Shown here one piece after another: positions 1 through 7,909 of a stretch of DNA of 64,000 nt (its first letter is position 1; the number at the start of each line of letters is the position of its first letter). Made by a program: the position numbers and the translations under genes. Source of the stretch: Achromobacter sp. UMC71 (GTDB lineage Bacteria; Pseudomonadota; Gammaproteobacteria; Burkholderiales; Burkholderiaceae_B); contig NZ_LZZT01000007.1 of assembly GCF_014170305.1 (NCBI RefSeq), positions 25,669-89,668 of the forward strand, written 5' to 3'. Below the pieces are notes generated by a model that saw nothing but the letters and a program-made list of their open reading frames with translations, ran no database searches and was not told where the DNA came from.

Positions 1-190
1 ATTCGGAATAATCGGTGGTGACGTGTTCGTTGGTCAGCGCCGAACCGAGGCCGGCCGGATGCGGCGTGCGGGCCAGGATGCCTTGCTCGTCGACGCGCAG
101 GCCTTCTTTTTCGATGCCTCGCAGGGTCTGGGCCAGCAGCGGGCGGTTGGCCTCCAGGCGGGCGTAGCGGTGTGCGGCGGTATCAGTCAC
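1..190 (-). CDS. gshA: Glutamate-cysteine ligase, N-terminal part (partial at window edge)
   Basis: This is the first 63 codons of a gene that runs off the left edge. Translated from a GTG at 190, it shows the family's N-terminal pattern: GIEKEGLRV (residues 25-33), then [12 protein letters not shown] (42-53) and TTDYSE at the edge, as in E. coli GshA. The enzyme joins glutamate and cysteine in the first, ATP-dependent step of glutathione synthesis in the cytoplasm. A weak GAG lies about 8 bases upstream of the GTG. No ATG is available in frame nearby. The downstream 90% of the gene, including the catalytic core, cannot be judged. Confidence 0.88.
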   Translation of the reverse strand, partial: MTDTAAHRYARLEANRPLLAQTLRGIEKEGLRVDEQGILARTPHPAGLGSALTNEHVTTDYSE

Positions 191-222
191 GGAATATTCT
201 CGATGGGGTCTGTCGCGGGATT

Positions 223-1131
223 TTACGGGGTGCTGGCCTCCTCTGCTGAGGGAGCCAGTACTGGGGACAGGGACAATACCGCGGCGGTGCGCGCCAGCCA
301 CTCGTCCAGGTCGGCGTAGACCGGGTCGGCGATGGGGGCGGTTTCATTGAAAATCTCGTGCCAGGCGGTGTCGTACCACCGCAAAGTCAGCAATTCGGCG
401 GGGGCGCGCTGGGCAAACTGGCGGCTGCCTTCGGCCGCGACGATGGAGTCGTCGCCCGCCACCATCAGCAGGGTGCGGCAGGACAAGAGGTGGGCTTCCC
501 GCAGGGAATCGCGCCCGCCGTCGTCCACGAAGCGGGCCAGCCGGCCGGTCATGCTGCGGCGCACCAGCGGGTCGGACCGGTAGGCCTTGACCACCGCCCG
601 GTCGTGCGAGATGCGCGCCGGGGCCAGCCCATGGGGGACCCGCAGGTCGGGGGCATGCAGCGACATCCAGGTCAGGGTGCGGCGCACCCACTGGGGCACG
701 TTGACCACGAAAGGCGGCGAACTGAGCACCAGGGCGTCGAGCGGGGTCAGCTGGTGCAGCGCGATCCGCACCGCCACCAGGGCGCCCAGGCTGTGGCCCA
801 GGAGGATGGGCGGGCGGCCGTGGGTGGCGGTCCAGGCGGCCAGGCGGGCCACGGCGTCGGTGACCAGGTCTTCCTGGCGCGCCAAGGTGGCGGGCCGCCC
901 GCCGGAGCGGCCGTGGCCGCGGTGGTCGTGGGCGCCGACCGTCCAGCCGCGCGCGGTCAGCCAGCGCGCCAGCCGGTCATAGCGCCCGGCATGCTCGCTC
1001 AGGCCGTGCAACAGGTAGATACTGGGGGTGCCGGGGCCGGTGACCGGCGCGGGCACGTTCGGGGCGGCGGCCCAGACATAATTGGCCAAAGGCGTGCCGT
1101 CGGGCGCTGGGGTCATCGAAATCGGCGACAA
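223..1131 (-). CDS. Alpha/beta hydrolase, monoacylglycerol lipase/lysophospholipase-like
   Basis: This is a 302-residue serine hydrolase of the Hydrolase_4 (PldB/monoacylglycerol lipase) type. Visible features are the oxyanion-side [11 protein letters not shown] (residues 41-51), [11 protein letters not shown] (68-78) and the nucleophile elbow GHSLG (112-116) with Ser114. A likely acid is Asp227 or Asp228 in VAGDD, and the likely catalytic base is His258 in [10 protein letters not shown]. No signal peptide is evident, so it is probably cytoplasmic. The gene follows the gshA start region on the same strand and is divergent from the lipoprotein gene to its right. The substrate cannot be inferred beyond a carboxylic ester or monoglyceride. 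Confidence 0.85.
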   Translation of the reverse strand: MSPISMTPAPDGTPLANYVWAAAPNVPAPVTGPGTPSIYLLHGLSEHAGRYDRLARWLTARGWTVGAHDHRGHGRSGGRPATLARQEDLVTDAVARLAAWTATHGRPPILLGHSLGALVAVRIALHQLTPLDALVLSSPPFVVNVPQWVRRTLTWMSLHAPDLRVPHGLAPARISHDRAVVKAYRSDPLVRRSMTGRLARFVDDGGRDSLREAHLLSCRTLLMVAGDDSIVAAEGSRQFAQRAPAELLTLRWYDTAWHEIFNETAPIADPVYADLDEWLARTAAVLSLSPVLAPSAEEASTP

Positions 1132-1176
1132 TTTGGGGCTTTCCTCGAAATGAAAAGACCGTGGGGTCTTCCGGTA

Positions 1177-1716
1177 ATGACGATTTCATCGCTGTTTCGT
1201 TTCATGTTCAAGAAAGGCGGCGCGATTCTTGCGCTGGCCCTGCTGGTGGCTGCCTGCTCGCCGCGTTACAACTGGCGCGAGGTCGACGTGGCGGACGGCC
1301 GCGTGCGGGCGGCATTTCCAGACCGGGTGCAGACCGAGACCCGCCAGTTGCGGCTGGATACCCATACCCTGAGTTTTACCCTGGCCAGCGCCACGGTGGG
1401 CGAAGCCGTGTTCGCGATCGGGTCGGCCCCGCTGCCCCCGGATCTTGCGGGCGACCCGGTGGCCCGGCAGGCGCTGGGCATGGCGCTGATGCGGTCGCTG
1501 TACGTCAATATGCAGGCGCCGCCGCCCACCGAATGGCCGCCTTACGGGCAGGACATCGACGTGCAGGGCAAGGCCATGGGCAAGCCCGGCTGGCTGCGGG
1601 CGCGGGTGTGGGTCACGGACACGATGCTGATCGAGGCGGTGGCCGCGGGCACCGAGGAAAGCCTGCCCGCCGAGCGGGCGCGTGAATTCCTGAGATCGGT
1701 CGTCGTCAAGCCGTGA
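1177..1716 (+). CDS. Putative lipoprotein of unknown function
   Basis: The predicted protein has a clear lipoprotein signal: Lys-Lys, a hydrophobic stretch, then the lipobox LVAAC, after which the mature chain would begin at Cys. Three in-frame ATGs exist (1150, 1177, 1204). The 1177 start is preferred because GGGG lies 10 bases before it; the 1204 start would give a compact 18-residue signal and is also possible. The mature part (about 160 residues) has no motif I recognise. The gene is divergent from the hydrolase and overlaps the convergent LuxR-type gene by 11 bases. Confidence 0.6.
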   Translation: MTISSLFRFMFKKGGAILALALLVAACSPRYNWREVDVADGRVRAAFPDRVQTETRQLRLDTHTLSFTLASATVGEAVFAIGSAPLPPDLAGDPVARQALGMALMRSLYVNMQAPPPTEWPPYGQDIDVQGKAMGKPGWLRARVWVTDTMLIEAVAAGTEESLPAERAREFLRSVVVKP

Positions 1717-2017
1717 CGGGGTGCAGCAGCCCCCGCCGGATGGCCGCCGCGACCGCGGCGCGCCGGCCCCGCACCTGCAGTTTGCGGCTGGCGTTGCGCA
1801 GATGGAAATTGACGGTGCTTTCGCTGATTTCAAGAATGCGGCCGGTTTCCCAGCTGGTCTTGCCCGCGGCCGCCCAGTGCAGGCAGGCCGATTCACGCGG
1901 CGAAAGCCGGACGGCGGCAGGTGCTGGCGGGGCGGCGGGGACGGGTTTGGCGGGCATGGCGAAGGGGGTGGGCGCAAGGTCCTGGCAACAGAAGGCCCAT
2001 CCTGCCGCCTTGCCCAC
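1706..2017 (-). CDS. Solo LuxR/GerE-type helix-turn-helix protein
   Basis: The protein of about 103 residues consists almost entirely of a GerE-type DNA-binding domain. It runs from LSPRESACLHWAAAGK (residues 38-53) through the recognition helix STVNFHLRNASRKL (67-80) to RRAAVAAAIRRGLL. No autoinducer-binding or receiver domain is present, so it is an HTH-only regulator that presumably dimerises on DNA. The GTG start at 2017 is the longest form. An ATG at 1957 (MPAKPV, just before the Pro/Ala-rich linker) is an equally plausible start; neither has a good Shine-Dalgarno. It is divergent from the AEC transporter gene, a possible target. Confidence 0.65.
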   Translation of the reverse strand: MGKAAGWAFCCQDLAPTPFAMPAKPVPAAPPAPAAVRLSPRESACLHWAAAGKTSWETGRILEISESTVNFHLRNASRKLQVRGRRAAVAAAIRRGLLHPVTA

Positions 2018-2078
2018 GCATCAGGCAAGCAATGATGCCGCCGCGCATTACTTCACTTATCTCTGACGGAATAACCGG

Positions 2079-2978
2079 ATGCTTGCCATCGCGCAGTTCT
2101 ACCTGTCGGCCATCGTGCTGATGCTGCCCCTGTTGTCGTGCGTCGGCATTGGTGTGTTCTGGGGCAAGCGCGACCTGCCGTTCGGCGGCGCCTTCATCAC
2201 CACGCTGGTGACCTCGGTGACCACGCCGGCGCTGGTGTTCCACACGTTCGTCACCACTCACCTGGACGACCGCGCGCTGGCCGACGTGGCGGCCGCCACC
2301 TTGCTGGCCCTGCTGTTGTGCGCGCTGGCTTGCGCGCTGCTGCTCAAGCTGGGCCGGCTGCCGGTGCGTACGCTCCTGCCCACGGCCTTCCTGCCCAACG
2401 CCGGCAACCTGGGGCTGCCGATTTCGCAGCTGGCGTTCGGCGATGCCGGCCTGTCGGTGGCGGTGGCGTTCTTTGCCGTCAATTCCTTCGTGATGCACAC
2501 CATCGCGGTGCGGCTGCTGCCGGGCGTGAACACCAAGGGCAGCTGGAAAAGTCCGATCCTGCTGGCCTCGGTGGTGGCGGTGGCCATGCGCATGCTGCAC
2601 ATTCCGGTGCCGGACTGGCTGATCGAGACCGCCCGCATGCTGGGCGCGGTCACGGTGCCGCTGATGCTGCTGAGCCTTGGCCACGCGTTGGCGCTGATCC
2701 CGGCCAACGGCGTCAGGGACGGCGCCAAGGTGGCGGCGATGCGCCTGGTGACCGGCCTGCTGGCGGGCTTGGCGATCGTGTGGCTGCTGGATCTGGAGCC
2801 GGTGCTGGCCGGCGCGCTGACGCTGCAGATGGCGATGCCGTGCGCGGTGGTCAGCTACATGTACGCCAAGCGCTATACGGCCATGGGCGACACGGCTGCC
2901 GGCGCGGTGCTGGTGTCGACCGTGGTGTTCTTGCTGCTGGCGCCGTTGATGCTGTGGTTCAGCCACGGCGCCTTCTAG
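2079..2978 (+). CDS. AEC (auxin efflux carrier) family permease
   Basis: This 299-residue integral membrane protein is hydrophobic along its whole length, with about ten predicted helices. It has the AEC-type central segment FLPNAGNLGLPIS (about residues 104-116) followed by AFGDAGLSVAVAFFAVNSF, and a C-terminal MQMAMPCAVVSYMYAKRY-like stretch. Bacterial AEC proteins are secondary exporters or importers of small carboxylates. The start is supported by a GGA in CGGAATAACCGG just upstream. It is the rightmost plus-strand gene before the convergent minus-strand sulfolactate-type block. The substrate is unknown. Confidence 0.85.
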   Translation: MLAIAQFYLSAIVLMLPLLSCVGIGVFWGKRDLPFGGAFITTLVTSVTTPALVFHTFVTTHLDDRALADVAAATLLALLLCALACALLLKLGRLPVRTLLPTAFLPNAGNLGLPISQLAFGDAGLSVAVAFFAVNSFVMHTIAVRLLPGVNTKGSWKSPILLASVVAVAMRMLHIPVPDWLIETARMLGAVTVPLMLLSLGHALALIPANGVRDGAKVAAMRLVTGLLAGLAIVWLLDLEPVLAGALTLQMAMPCAVVSYMYAKRYTAMGDTAAGAVLVSTVVFLLLAPLMLWFSHGAF

Positions 2979-3011
2979 TGTGAGCAGGCCCTAGGGGCCG
3001 CAGCCTGGAAT

Positions 3012-3032
3012 GGGGCGGCGCCAGGCCGCCCC
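3012..3032. terminator. GC-rich hairpin between convergent genes
   Basis: GGGGCGGC (3012-3019) and GCCGCCCC (3025-3032) form an 8-bp stem with a 5-base loop, between the stop of the AEC gene (plus) and the stop of the Ldh-family gene (minus). There is no T-run on either side, so it is at best a weak or Rho-assisted terminator. Confidence 0.4.
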
Positions 3033-3040
3033 GGCCGGCG

Positions 3041-4048
3041 TCAGGCCGCGCCCGACATGGCGCGCAATTGCGTCATCAACGCTTCCGGAATTTCCACGCC
3101 GTGCTTGAGCGCTTCGTCGCGCAGCTTGCGGCGGCGTTCGCCCGGCAGGCGCACGCCGTCGTCTTCCAGCATGGCATCCACCAGCGTTTCGACGCGGTCC
3201 AGGTAGGTTTCCTTGCCAGCCAGGGCGCCTGGGTCGATGGCCATGAAGGCCTGGCCCAGGCGGGCGGGGCCGCCTTCGTCGACGAAGAACGATTCGGTCT
3301 CGAAACCGAAGTGCGAGCCGGTCAGGGCGCAGGCCAGGAGTTCGATGATCAGCGCCAGCATCGCGCCCTTGACGCCGCCCGCGGGCAGCATGCTGCCGGC
3401 CAGGCCGGCCTTGGGGTCGGTGGTGGGCTGGCCGTCGGCGTCCAGCGCCCAGCCCAGCGGGATGGGCTGGTTGTCGCGCGCCGCGATCATGAGCTTGCCA
3501 CGCGCCACTTGCGACAGCGACAGGTCAATGACGATGCGGGCGCCGCCGCGCCGCGGGAACACCGCGGCGATGGGGTTGGTGCCGAACAGCGGGCGCTTGC
3601 CGCCCCAGGCCGGCATGGCGGCGGGCGAATTGCTCAGCGCCAGCGCGACCAGGCCGGCGTCGGCCAGGGCTTCCAGGTGGTAGCCGGCTTCGCCGAAATG
3701 GTGGCTGTTGGCCACGCCGATAAAGGCCACGCCGTGTTCACGGGCGCGGGCGGCGGCCTGTTCGACGGCCATGGCGCAGGCGGGGAACGCCAGGCCCGAA
3801 CCCGCGTCGATCAGGGCCGCGCCGCCGCGCTCGTGCAGGATGCGCGGCACGGCGCTGCCAATGGCGCGGCCGGTGCGCAGGTGGCCGGCGTAGAACGGCA
3901 CGCGCGACAGGCCGTGCGAGCTGAGGCCCTGGCTTTCGGCGAAGACCAGGGCCCGCGCCGTGCTGTCGGCCATGGCGGGGTTGGCGCCCGCGGCGGCCAG
4001 GCTGGCCGCGGCCAGGTGTTGCAGTTCGTCCAGATAGATGTGAGCCAT
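3041..4048 (-). CDS. comC: Ldh_2-family dehydrogenase, probable (R)-sulfolactate dehydrogenase (ComC-like)
   Basis: This 335-residue protein is of the malate/L-lactate dehydrogenase (Ldh_2/YlbC/ComC) family, not the Rossmann lactate dehydrogenases. Family marks are AESQGLSSHGLSRVPFY near residues 37-53, NSHHFGEAGYHLE, GGKRPLFGTNPIA and GGVKGAMLALIIELLA. It is NAD(P)-dependent. Known ComC proteins interconvert (R)-sulfolactate and sulfopyruvate, and paired with SlcC they turn (S)- into (R)-sulfolactate. That role is assigned here from the linked slcC-, suyB- and suyA-like genes; from sequence alone a malate or other 2-hydroxyacid substrate is possible. AGGAAGG just before the ATG supports the start. 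Confidence 0.72.
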   Translation of the reverse strand: MAHIYLDELQHLAAASLAAAGANPAMADSTARALVFAESQGLSSHGLSRVPFYAGHLRTGRAIGSAVPRILHERGGAALIDAGSGLAFPACAMAVEQAAARAREHGVAFIGVANSHHFGEAGYHLEALADAGLVALALSNSPAAMPAWGGKRPLFGTNPIAAVFPRRGGARIVIDLSLSQVARGKLMIAARDNQPIPLGWALDADGQPTTDPKAGLAGSMLPAGGVKGAMLALIIELLACALTGSHFGFETESFFVDEGGPARLGQAFMAIDPGALAGKETYLDRVETLVDAMLEDDGVRLPGERRRKLRDEALKHGVEIPEALMTQLRAMSGAA

Positions 4049-4078
4049 ATCCTTCCTGTCAGGGGGGCGCGCCGCGCG

Positions 4079-5014
4079 TCATCGGGCGCCGCCGGTAAGC
4101 GCTATTGTCACACCGGCGGCCACCATGTCGGAAACCCGGGTGTTGGCTTCCTGCGTCAGGCCGGCGATATGCGGGGTCAGGATCAGGTTGGGCGCGTCCG
4201 CCAGCGGGCCGCCGGCGGGCAGGGGCTCTTGGTCGAAGACGTCCAGCGCCGCGCCGCGCAGGTGGCCCGCGCGCAACGCCGCCGCCAGCGCGGCCTCGTC
4301 CACGATGCCGCCGCGCGAGGTGTTGATCAGGATGGCGCCCGGGCGCATGCGCTGGAGGCGGGCGGCGTCCAGCAGATGGCGGGTGTCGGCGTTCAGCGGC
4401 ACATGCAACGTGACCGCGTCCGCCTGCGTCAGCACGGCGTCCAGCGGCAGGGGCGTGGCGCCCGTCTCGGTCCACGCCGGATGCGTGGCCGGCAGCGCGG
4501 CGTCGCAGCCGATGACGCGCATGCCCAGCCCTGCCGCCAACCGGGCGGTCAATTGGCCGATGCCGCCAAAGCCCACGACCCCCAGGGTGCGCCCATGCGC
4601 CTCCAGCCCTTGCGAGAGGGCTGTGCGCGGCCAGCGCCCGGCCGCGACATCCGTCGTAGAGGCATAGGCGCCGCGCAGCAGCGCCAGGAGGGTCCCGATA
4701 ACGTATTCGGCCACCGCCCGCGCGTTGGCGCCGGTGGCCGGCACCACCTGGATGCCGCGCGCGGCGCAGCCGGGCAGGTCGATGTTGTCCAGCCCGACCC
4801 CCAGCCGGCCGACGGCCCGCAGCCGCGGCGCGGCGGCCAGCAACGCCGCATCCACCTGGCTGCGGTTGCGCACGATCAGGCCGTCGGCCTGGCGGGCGGC
4901 TTGCAGCAGCGCATCGCGCTGCTCCACCAGGTCGGGGGCGTAGCGCACGTCGAAGCGCTGCCGCAAAGCGTCGACGGCGGGCGCGTCCATGAATTCCGAG
5001 ATCAGCACGTGCAT
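4079..5014 (-). CDS. slcC: D-2-hydroxyacid dehydrogenase, probable (S)-sulfolactate dehydrogenase (SlcC-like)
   Basis: This 311-residue NAD-dependent dehydrogenase belongs to the phosphoglycerate dehydrogenase superfamily, without an ACT domain. It has the nucleotide-binding GFGGIG (148-153) and the full catalytic set: Arg234 in NTSRGG, Glu263 in DQEP and His282 in TPHIAG. SlcC enzymes of this family oxidise (S)-sulfolactate to sulfopyruvate. The assignment rests on its place between a ComC-like gene and suyBA-like genes. It lies 30 bases upstream of the comC-like gene on the same strand, and GGAGG precedes its ATG. It could instead act on another 2-hydroxyacid if the module reading is wrong. 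Confidence 0.72.
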   Translation of the reverse strand: MHVLISEFMDAPAVDALRQRFDVRYAPDLVEQRDALLQAARQADGLIVRNRSQVDAALLAAAPRLRAVGRLGVGLDNIDLPGCAARGIQVVPATGANARAVAEYVIGTLLALLRGAYASTTDVAAGRWPRTALSQGLEAHGRTLGVVGFGGIGQLTARLAAGLGMRVIGCDAALPATHPAWTETGATPLPLDAVLTQADAVTLHVPLNADTRHLLDAARLQRMRPGAILINTSRGGIVDEAALAAALRAGHLRGAALDVFDQEPLPAGGPLADAPNLILTPHIAGLTQEANTRVSDMVAAGVTIALTGGAR

Positions 5015-5029
5015 GGGTAGCCTCCGGCC

Positions 5030-6043
5030 TCAGGCGATCTGGATGTTGGCATCGCGGATGATCTTGGCCCAGCGGTCGACCTCGGATCGCACATAGGCGC
5101 CGAATTCCTCCGGTCCGCGCGGCTGCGGCACGAAGCCCAGCTGTTGCAGCGCCTGCTGCATGGCGGGCTGCGATACCTGCTTGACGATCGCGGCGCCGAT
5201 GCGCTGCACCAGCTCGGGCGGCAAGCCGGCGGGTCCCATGACGCCGGTGAAGTTCTCCACCACCAGGTCGGGCAGGCCGGCCTGCGCCACGGTGGGCACG
5301 TCGGGCAGGTCCGCGCTGCGTTCGCGGGTGGTGATGGCCAGGGCCCGCAGCGAACCGTTCTTTACATGCGATAGCGACTCGGGGTAGTTCGAAAAGACCA
5401 CGTCCAGGTGGCCGCCGATCAGGTCCGTCAGCGATGGCGCGCCACCCTTGTATGGCACGTGCATGAGCGGCGCGCCGGTCAGCTTCTGATACAGCGCCAG
5501 CGTCAGGTGCGGCGGCGTGCCGTTGCCGCTGGAGCCAGCCGCCAGCGGTTTGGCGGCGGCCGCGCGCGCCAGGTCGTCCATGGTCTTGATGGGGCTCTTG
5601 GCGTTGACCACCACCATGATGGGCGACGAGGCCAGCCCGGCCAGCGGCGTCAGGTCGCGCGTCAGGTCGTAGCCGGCCTTGCCGGCGAACAGCGTGGCGT
5701 TGGCCGCATGCGACAGGGTGATGGCCAGCCAGGTGTAGCCGTCGGGCGCGGCGTGCGATACGTGCGCCGCGCCGATATTGGCGCTGCCGCCGGGCTTGTT
5801 TTCCACTACCACGTTCCAGCGTTCGGCATCGCCCAGCGCCTTGCCGATCTGGCGCGCGGCCACGTCGGTCAGGCCACCGGGCGGGAAGGGCACGACGTAG
5901 TTGATGGGGCGCTCCGGCCAAGCGCGCTTCTGCGCCAGCGCCTGTTGCCAGGGCGTCAGCGCACAGAGGCCGGCGGCGCCCAGGGCGCCAAGGACACGGC
6001 GCCGTTGCGCGGCGTCGATGGGGGGGTGTTGCTCGCGATTCAT
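5030..6043 (-). CDS. Bug-family (TctC-type) periplasmic solute-binding protein
   Basis: The product is 337 residues, with an export signal containing Arg-Arg-Arg followed by VLGALGAAGLCALTP and an ALA cleavage site near residue 37; the arginines could make it a Tat substrate. The mature protein shows Bug/TctC marks: WPERPINYVVPFPPGG at its start, then NKPGGSANIGA, and PYKGGAPSLTDLIGGH further on. Such proteins bind carboxylates for tripartite tricarboxylate transporters. No membrane subunits are nearby, so it is an orphan, as is common in Bordetella and Achromobacter. The start at 6043 is fixed by AAGGAGG 7 bases upstream; a longer frame upstream lacks one. Location between slcC- and suyB-like genes suggests sulfolactate capture. 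Confidence 0.85.
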   Translation of the reverse strand: MNREQHPPIDAAQRRRVLGALGAAGLCALTPWQQALAQKRAWPERPINYVVPFPPGGLTDVAARQIGKALGDAERWNVVVENKPGGSANIGAAHVSHAAPDGYTWLAITLSHAANATLFAGKAGYDLTRDLTPLAGLASSPIMVVVNAKSPIKTMDDLARAAAAKPLAAGSSGNGTPPHLTLALYQKLTGAPLMHVPYKGGAPSLTDLIGGHLDVVFSNYPESLSHVKNGSLRALAITTRERSADLPDVPTVAQAGLPDLVVENFTGVMGPAGLPPELVQRIGAAIVKQVSQPAMQQALQQLGFVPQPRGPEEFGAYVRSEVDRWAKIIRDANIQIA

Positions 6044-6159
6044 CTGTCTTCCTCCTTGGGGGTGGCGCCCGGGTAGGAAATGCGTACGCGCCTGTGCTGC
6101 CGTGGCGGCTTGCGCCCGGGTCTGCATGCTTTGTGCGTCGGTGCTGTGAGAGTGCTGCG

Positions 6160-6201
6160 GCATTGCCGGACGGCCGTTGGAAAACGGCCGTCCGGCAATG
6201 C
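6160..6201 (-). terminator. Perfect 19-bp hairpin between suyB and the binding-protein gene
   Basis: Two 19-base arms (6160-6178 and 6183-6201) pair perfectly around a GGAA (TTCC on the minus strand) tetraloop. The hairpin sits between two minus-strand genes of the same cluster, 38 bases past the suyB stop. No T-run follows, so it may act as a processing or mRNA-stability barrier that sets different levels for suyAB and the downstream genes rather than as a simple terminator. Confidence 0.55.
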
Positions 6202-6238
6202 GGAAAAGGACCGGCCGGGCTGCGCCGGCCGGGCGCCG

Positions 6239-7414
6239 TCAGGCGCTTTCGAAGATGCGGGTCAGCACGAATTCACGATGGCCCAGGGCCTCGGCCGCGG
6301 TCCAGCGGCCGTTGGCGGTGGCCAGCATGCACTCCAGCAGCTTGTCGCCGGCCTGGTTCAGGTCGATCTCGCGCTGCAGCAGCGCGCTGGTGTCCACGTC
6401 CACGTGTTCGGACATGGTGCGCACCGTGCGCGGATTGGCGCAGATCTTGATGACGGGCAGGATGGGGTTGCCGATGACGTTGCCCTGGCCGGTGGGGAAG
6501 AAGTGCACGGCATAGCCGGACGCCGCGCACAGCGTCACCATTTCGGCTGCCGCCGACGACGAGTCCATGAACCACAGGCCCGGGCCGTCGGGGATCTCGG
6601 CCTTGTCGATCACGCCGTCCACGCGGCAGTGCTTGCCGATCTTCTGGATGTTGCCCAGCGCCTTTTCCTCGATGGTGGTCAGGCCTCCGGCGATGTTGCC
6701 CTTGGTCGGCTGCGACTCGGACAGATCGCTGGTTTTCCAGCGGTCGATCATGGCCTGGTAGCGGTTGAACATGAACATGAAGCGCTCGCGCACGGCATCG
6801 TTGGCGCAGCGTTCGGCCACGATATGTTCGCCGCCGGTCAGTTCCGACGTTTCGCCGAACACCAGGGTCGAACCCAGCGCGTAGAGCTTGTCGAAGGCGT
6901 TGCCCACGGTGGGGTTGGCTCCGCAACCCGAGGTGGTGTCGGACTCGCCGCATTTGGTCGACACCCACAGGTCCGAGATCGGACAGGTGCTGCGCGTGAG
7001 CGCCGTGGCGTAGTGCACGAATTCCTTGGCGCAGCGCGAAGCCCGCATGATGGTGTCGTGGTCGCCGTGCAGTTCGATGCTGAAGCCCATGACCGGTTTG
7101 CCGGTGGCGGCGATGCCGTCGACCACGCGCTTGGTCCAGCCTTCCTCGATGCCGATCACCACCACCGCCGCTACGTTGGGGTTGCAGCCGGTGCCGATCA
7201 GGGTGCGAAAGTGCAGTTCCAGGTCTTCGCCGAACTGCAGCCGCCCATAGGGGTGGGGCAGGGCCAGCGTGCCCTTGATGTTGTTGGCGACGGCCTCGGC
7301 CGCGGCGTTGGAGATATCGTCCACGGGCAGCACGATGACGTGATTGCGCACGCCGACCCGGCCGTTGTCGCGGCGGTAGCCCTGGAAGGTGGTCTGAGCA
7401 TTGATGACGGACAT
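6239..7414 (-). CDS. suyB: (2R)-sulfolactate sulfo-lyase, large subunit (UxaA/altronate dehydratase family)
   Basis: This 391-residue protein of the UxaA/GarD C-domain family begins with [15 protein letters not shown] and carries [25 protein letters not shown] and [14 protein letters not shown], all Cys- or Gly-rich segments of these iron-dependent lyases. SuyB is the roughly 42-kDa subunit of the enzyme that splits (R)-sulfolactate into pyruvate and sulfite. Length, the separate small subunit encoded just upstream and the two neighbouring sulfolactate-type dehydrogenases favour SuyB over altronate or galactarate dehydratase, whose neighbours would be hexuronate genes. It lies 31 bases after suyA in the same operon. 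Confidence 0.78.
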   Translation of the reverse strand: MSVINAQTTFQGYRRDNGRVGVRNHVIVLPVDDISNAAAEAVANNIKGTLALPHPYGRLQFGEDLELHFRTLIGTGCNPNVAAVVVIGIEEGWTKRVVDGIAATGKPVMGFSIELHGDHDTIMRASRCAKEFVHYATALTRSTCPISDLWVSTKCGESDTTSGCGANPTVGNAFDKLYALGSTLVFGETSELTGGEHIVAERCANDAVRERFMFMFNRYQAMIDRWKTSDLSESQPTKGNIAGGLTTIEEKALGNIQKIGKHCRVDGVIDKAEIPDGPGLWFMDSSSAAAEMVTLCAASGYAVHFFPTGQGNVIGNPILPVIKICANPRTVRTMSEHVDVDTSALLQREIDLNQAGDKLLECMLATANGRWTAAEALGHREFVLTRIFESA

Positions 7415-7445
7415 GTTGGTTTCCTTTTGGGGGGCGGGAGGCTGC

Positions 7446-7727
7446 TTACCAGCGCTTGGTCTTGATGTTGTGCACGTGGGCGTGCTGGCCGGCCTTGATC
7501 GGCGCCACCACGCGGCCGATGTCCACGCCGTACTTGAAGACCGTATCGCCCACGGCCATGTCCTTCATGGCGACCTTGTGGCCGATGGGGATGTCCTGCG
7601 AGGCCCGCACATGGATGATCTTGTCCTCGTCCATGATCCAGGCGTTCAGTTCTGTTCCGGCGGTCAGGCCTTCCACCACGGCGACCGCCACCGTGTCCTT
7701 GGCATCGTGCAATACGGCGTGAATCAT
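7446..7727 (-). CDS. suyA: (2R)-sulfolactate sulfo-lyase, small subunit (SAF domain)
   Basis: This small protein of 93 residues (about 10 kDa) starts [11 protein letters not shown]. It has the SAF/UxaA N-domain character: [26 protein letters not shown] and a C-terminal [11 protein letters not shown]. In altronate dehydratase this domain is fused to or partnered with the large subunit; here it is separate, as in known SuyAB. The start at 7727 is chosen because GAGAGGAAG lies just upstream; the 14-codon-longer frame lacks a ribosome site. It is the first gene of the minus-strand cluster, transcribed from the promoter at 7796-7824. Confidence 0.78.
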   Translation of the reverse strand: MIHAVLHDAKDTVAVAVVEGLTAGTELNAWIMDEDKIIHVRASQDIPIGHKVAMKDMAVGDTVFKYGVDIGRVVAPIKAGQHAHVHNIKTKRW

Positions 7728-7795
7728 CGTCTTCCTCTCCAGGGCTGGGCGCGCGGCCGGGTGCCGCAAGCGCTTCGGATCACAACGTCCGGCAA

Positions 7796-7824
7796 ATCTT
7801 AAGAGCGGCTTTTCAGTGTGTCAA
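7796..7824 (-). promoter_or_regulatory. Sigma70-type promoter of the suyAB operon
   Basis: Read on the minus strand there is a perfect -35 TTGACA (7824-7819), a 17-base spacer and a -10 TAAGAT (7801-7796). Transcription would begin about 60 bases before the suyA ATG. A 12-bp palindrome lies 5 bases upstream of the -35. Confidence 0.65.
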
Positions 7825-7826
7825 CT

Positions 7827-7844
7827 AAATCATATATATGAATT
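7827..7844. promoter_or_regulatory. Palindromic operator candidate between suyA and the GntR gene
   Basis: TCATATATATGA (7830-7841) is a perfect 12-bp palindrome, extended on both sides to an 18-bp imperfect one with a single mismatched pair. It lies between the divergent promoters, next to the suyA -35 and about 8 bases before the -35 of the GntR gene. That is the expected place for the binding site of the adjacent GntR/UTRA regulator. Assignment is by position only. Confidence 0.5.
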
Positions 7845-7851
7845 GTATGAC

Positions 7852-7881
7852 TTGAGAGAGGCCATGGCAGGCCGCTACACT
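7852..7881 (+). promoter_or_regulatory. Candidate promoter of the GntR regulator gene
   Basis: A -35 TTGAGA (7852-7857), an 18-base spacer and a -10 TACACT (7876-7881) precede the regulator's ATG at 7910, giving a leader of roughly 20 bases. It is back to back with the suyA promoter. Confidence 0.45.
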
Positions 7882-7909
7882 GAGGGCTCCTGATTATTGC
7901 GATGCACCC

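Noticed and set aside
3068..5020. A 650-codon plus-strand open frame opposite the comC- and slcC-like genes
   Set aside because: Both minus-strand genes show intact catalytic residues and ribosome-binding sites. The plus frame has none and consists of low-complexity shadow sequence.
6239..7727. Altronate or galactarate dehydratase as the identity of the suyBA pair
   Set aside because: The family is shared, but the neighbouring genes are two sulfolactate-type dehydrogenases and no hexuronate genes lie within this cluster. The separate small subunit also fits SuyA.
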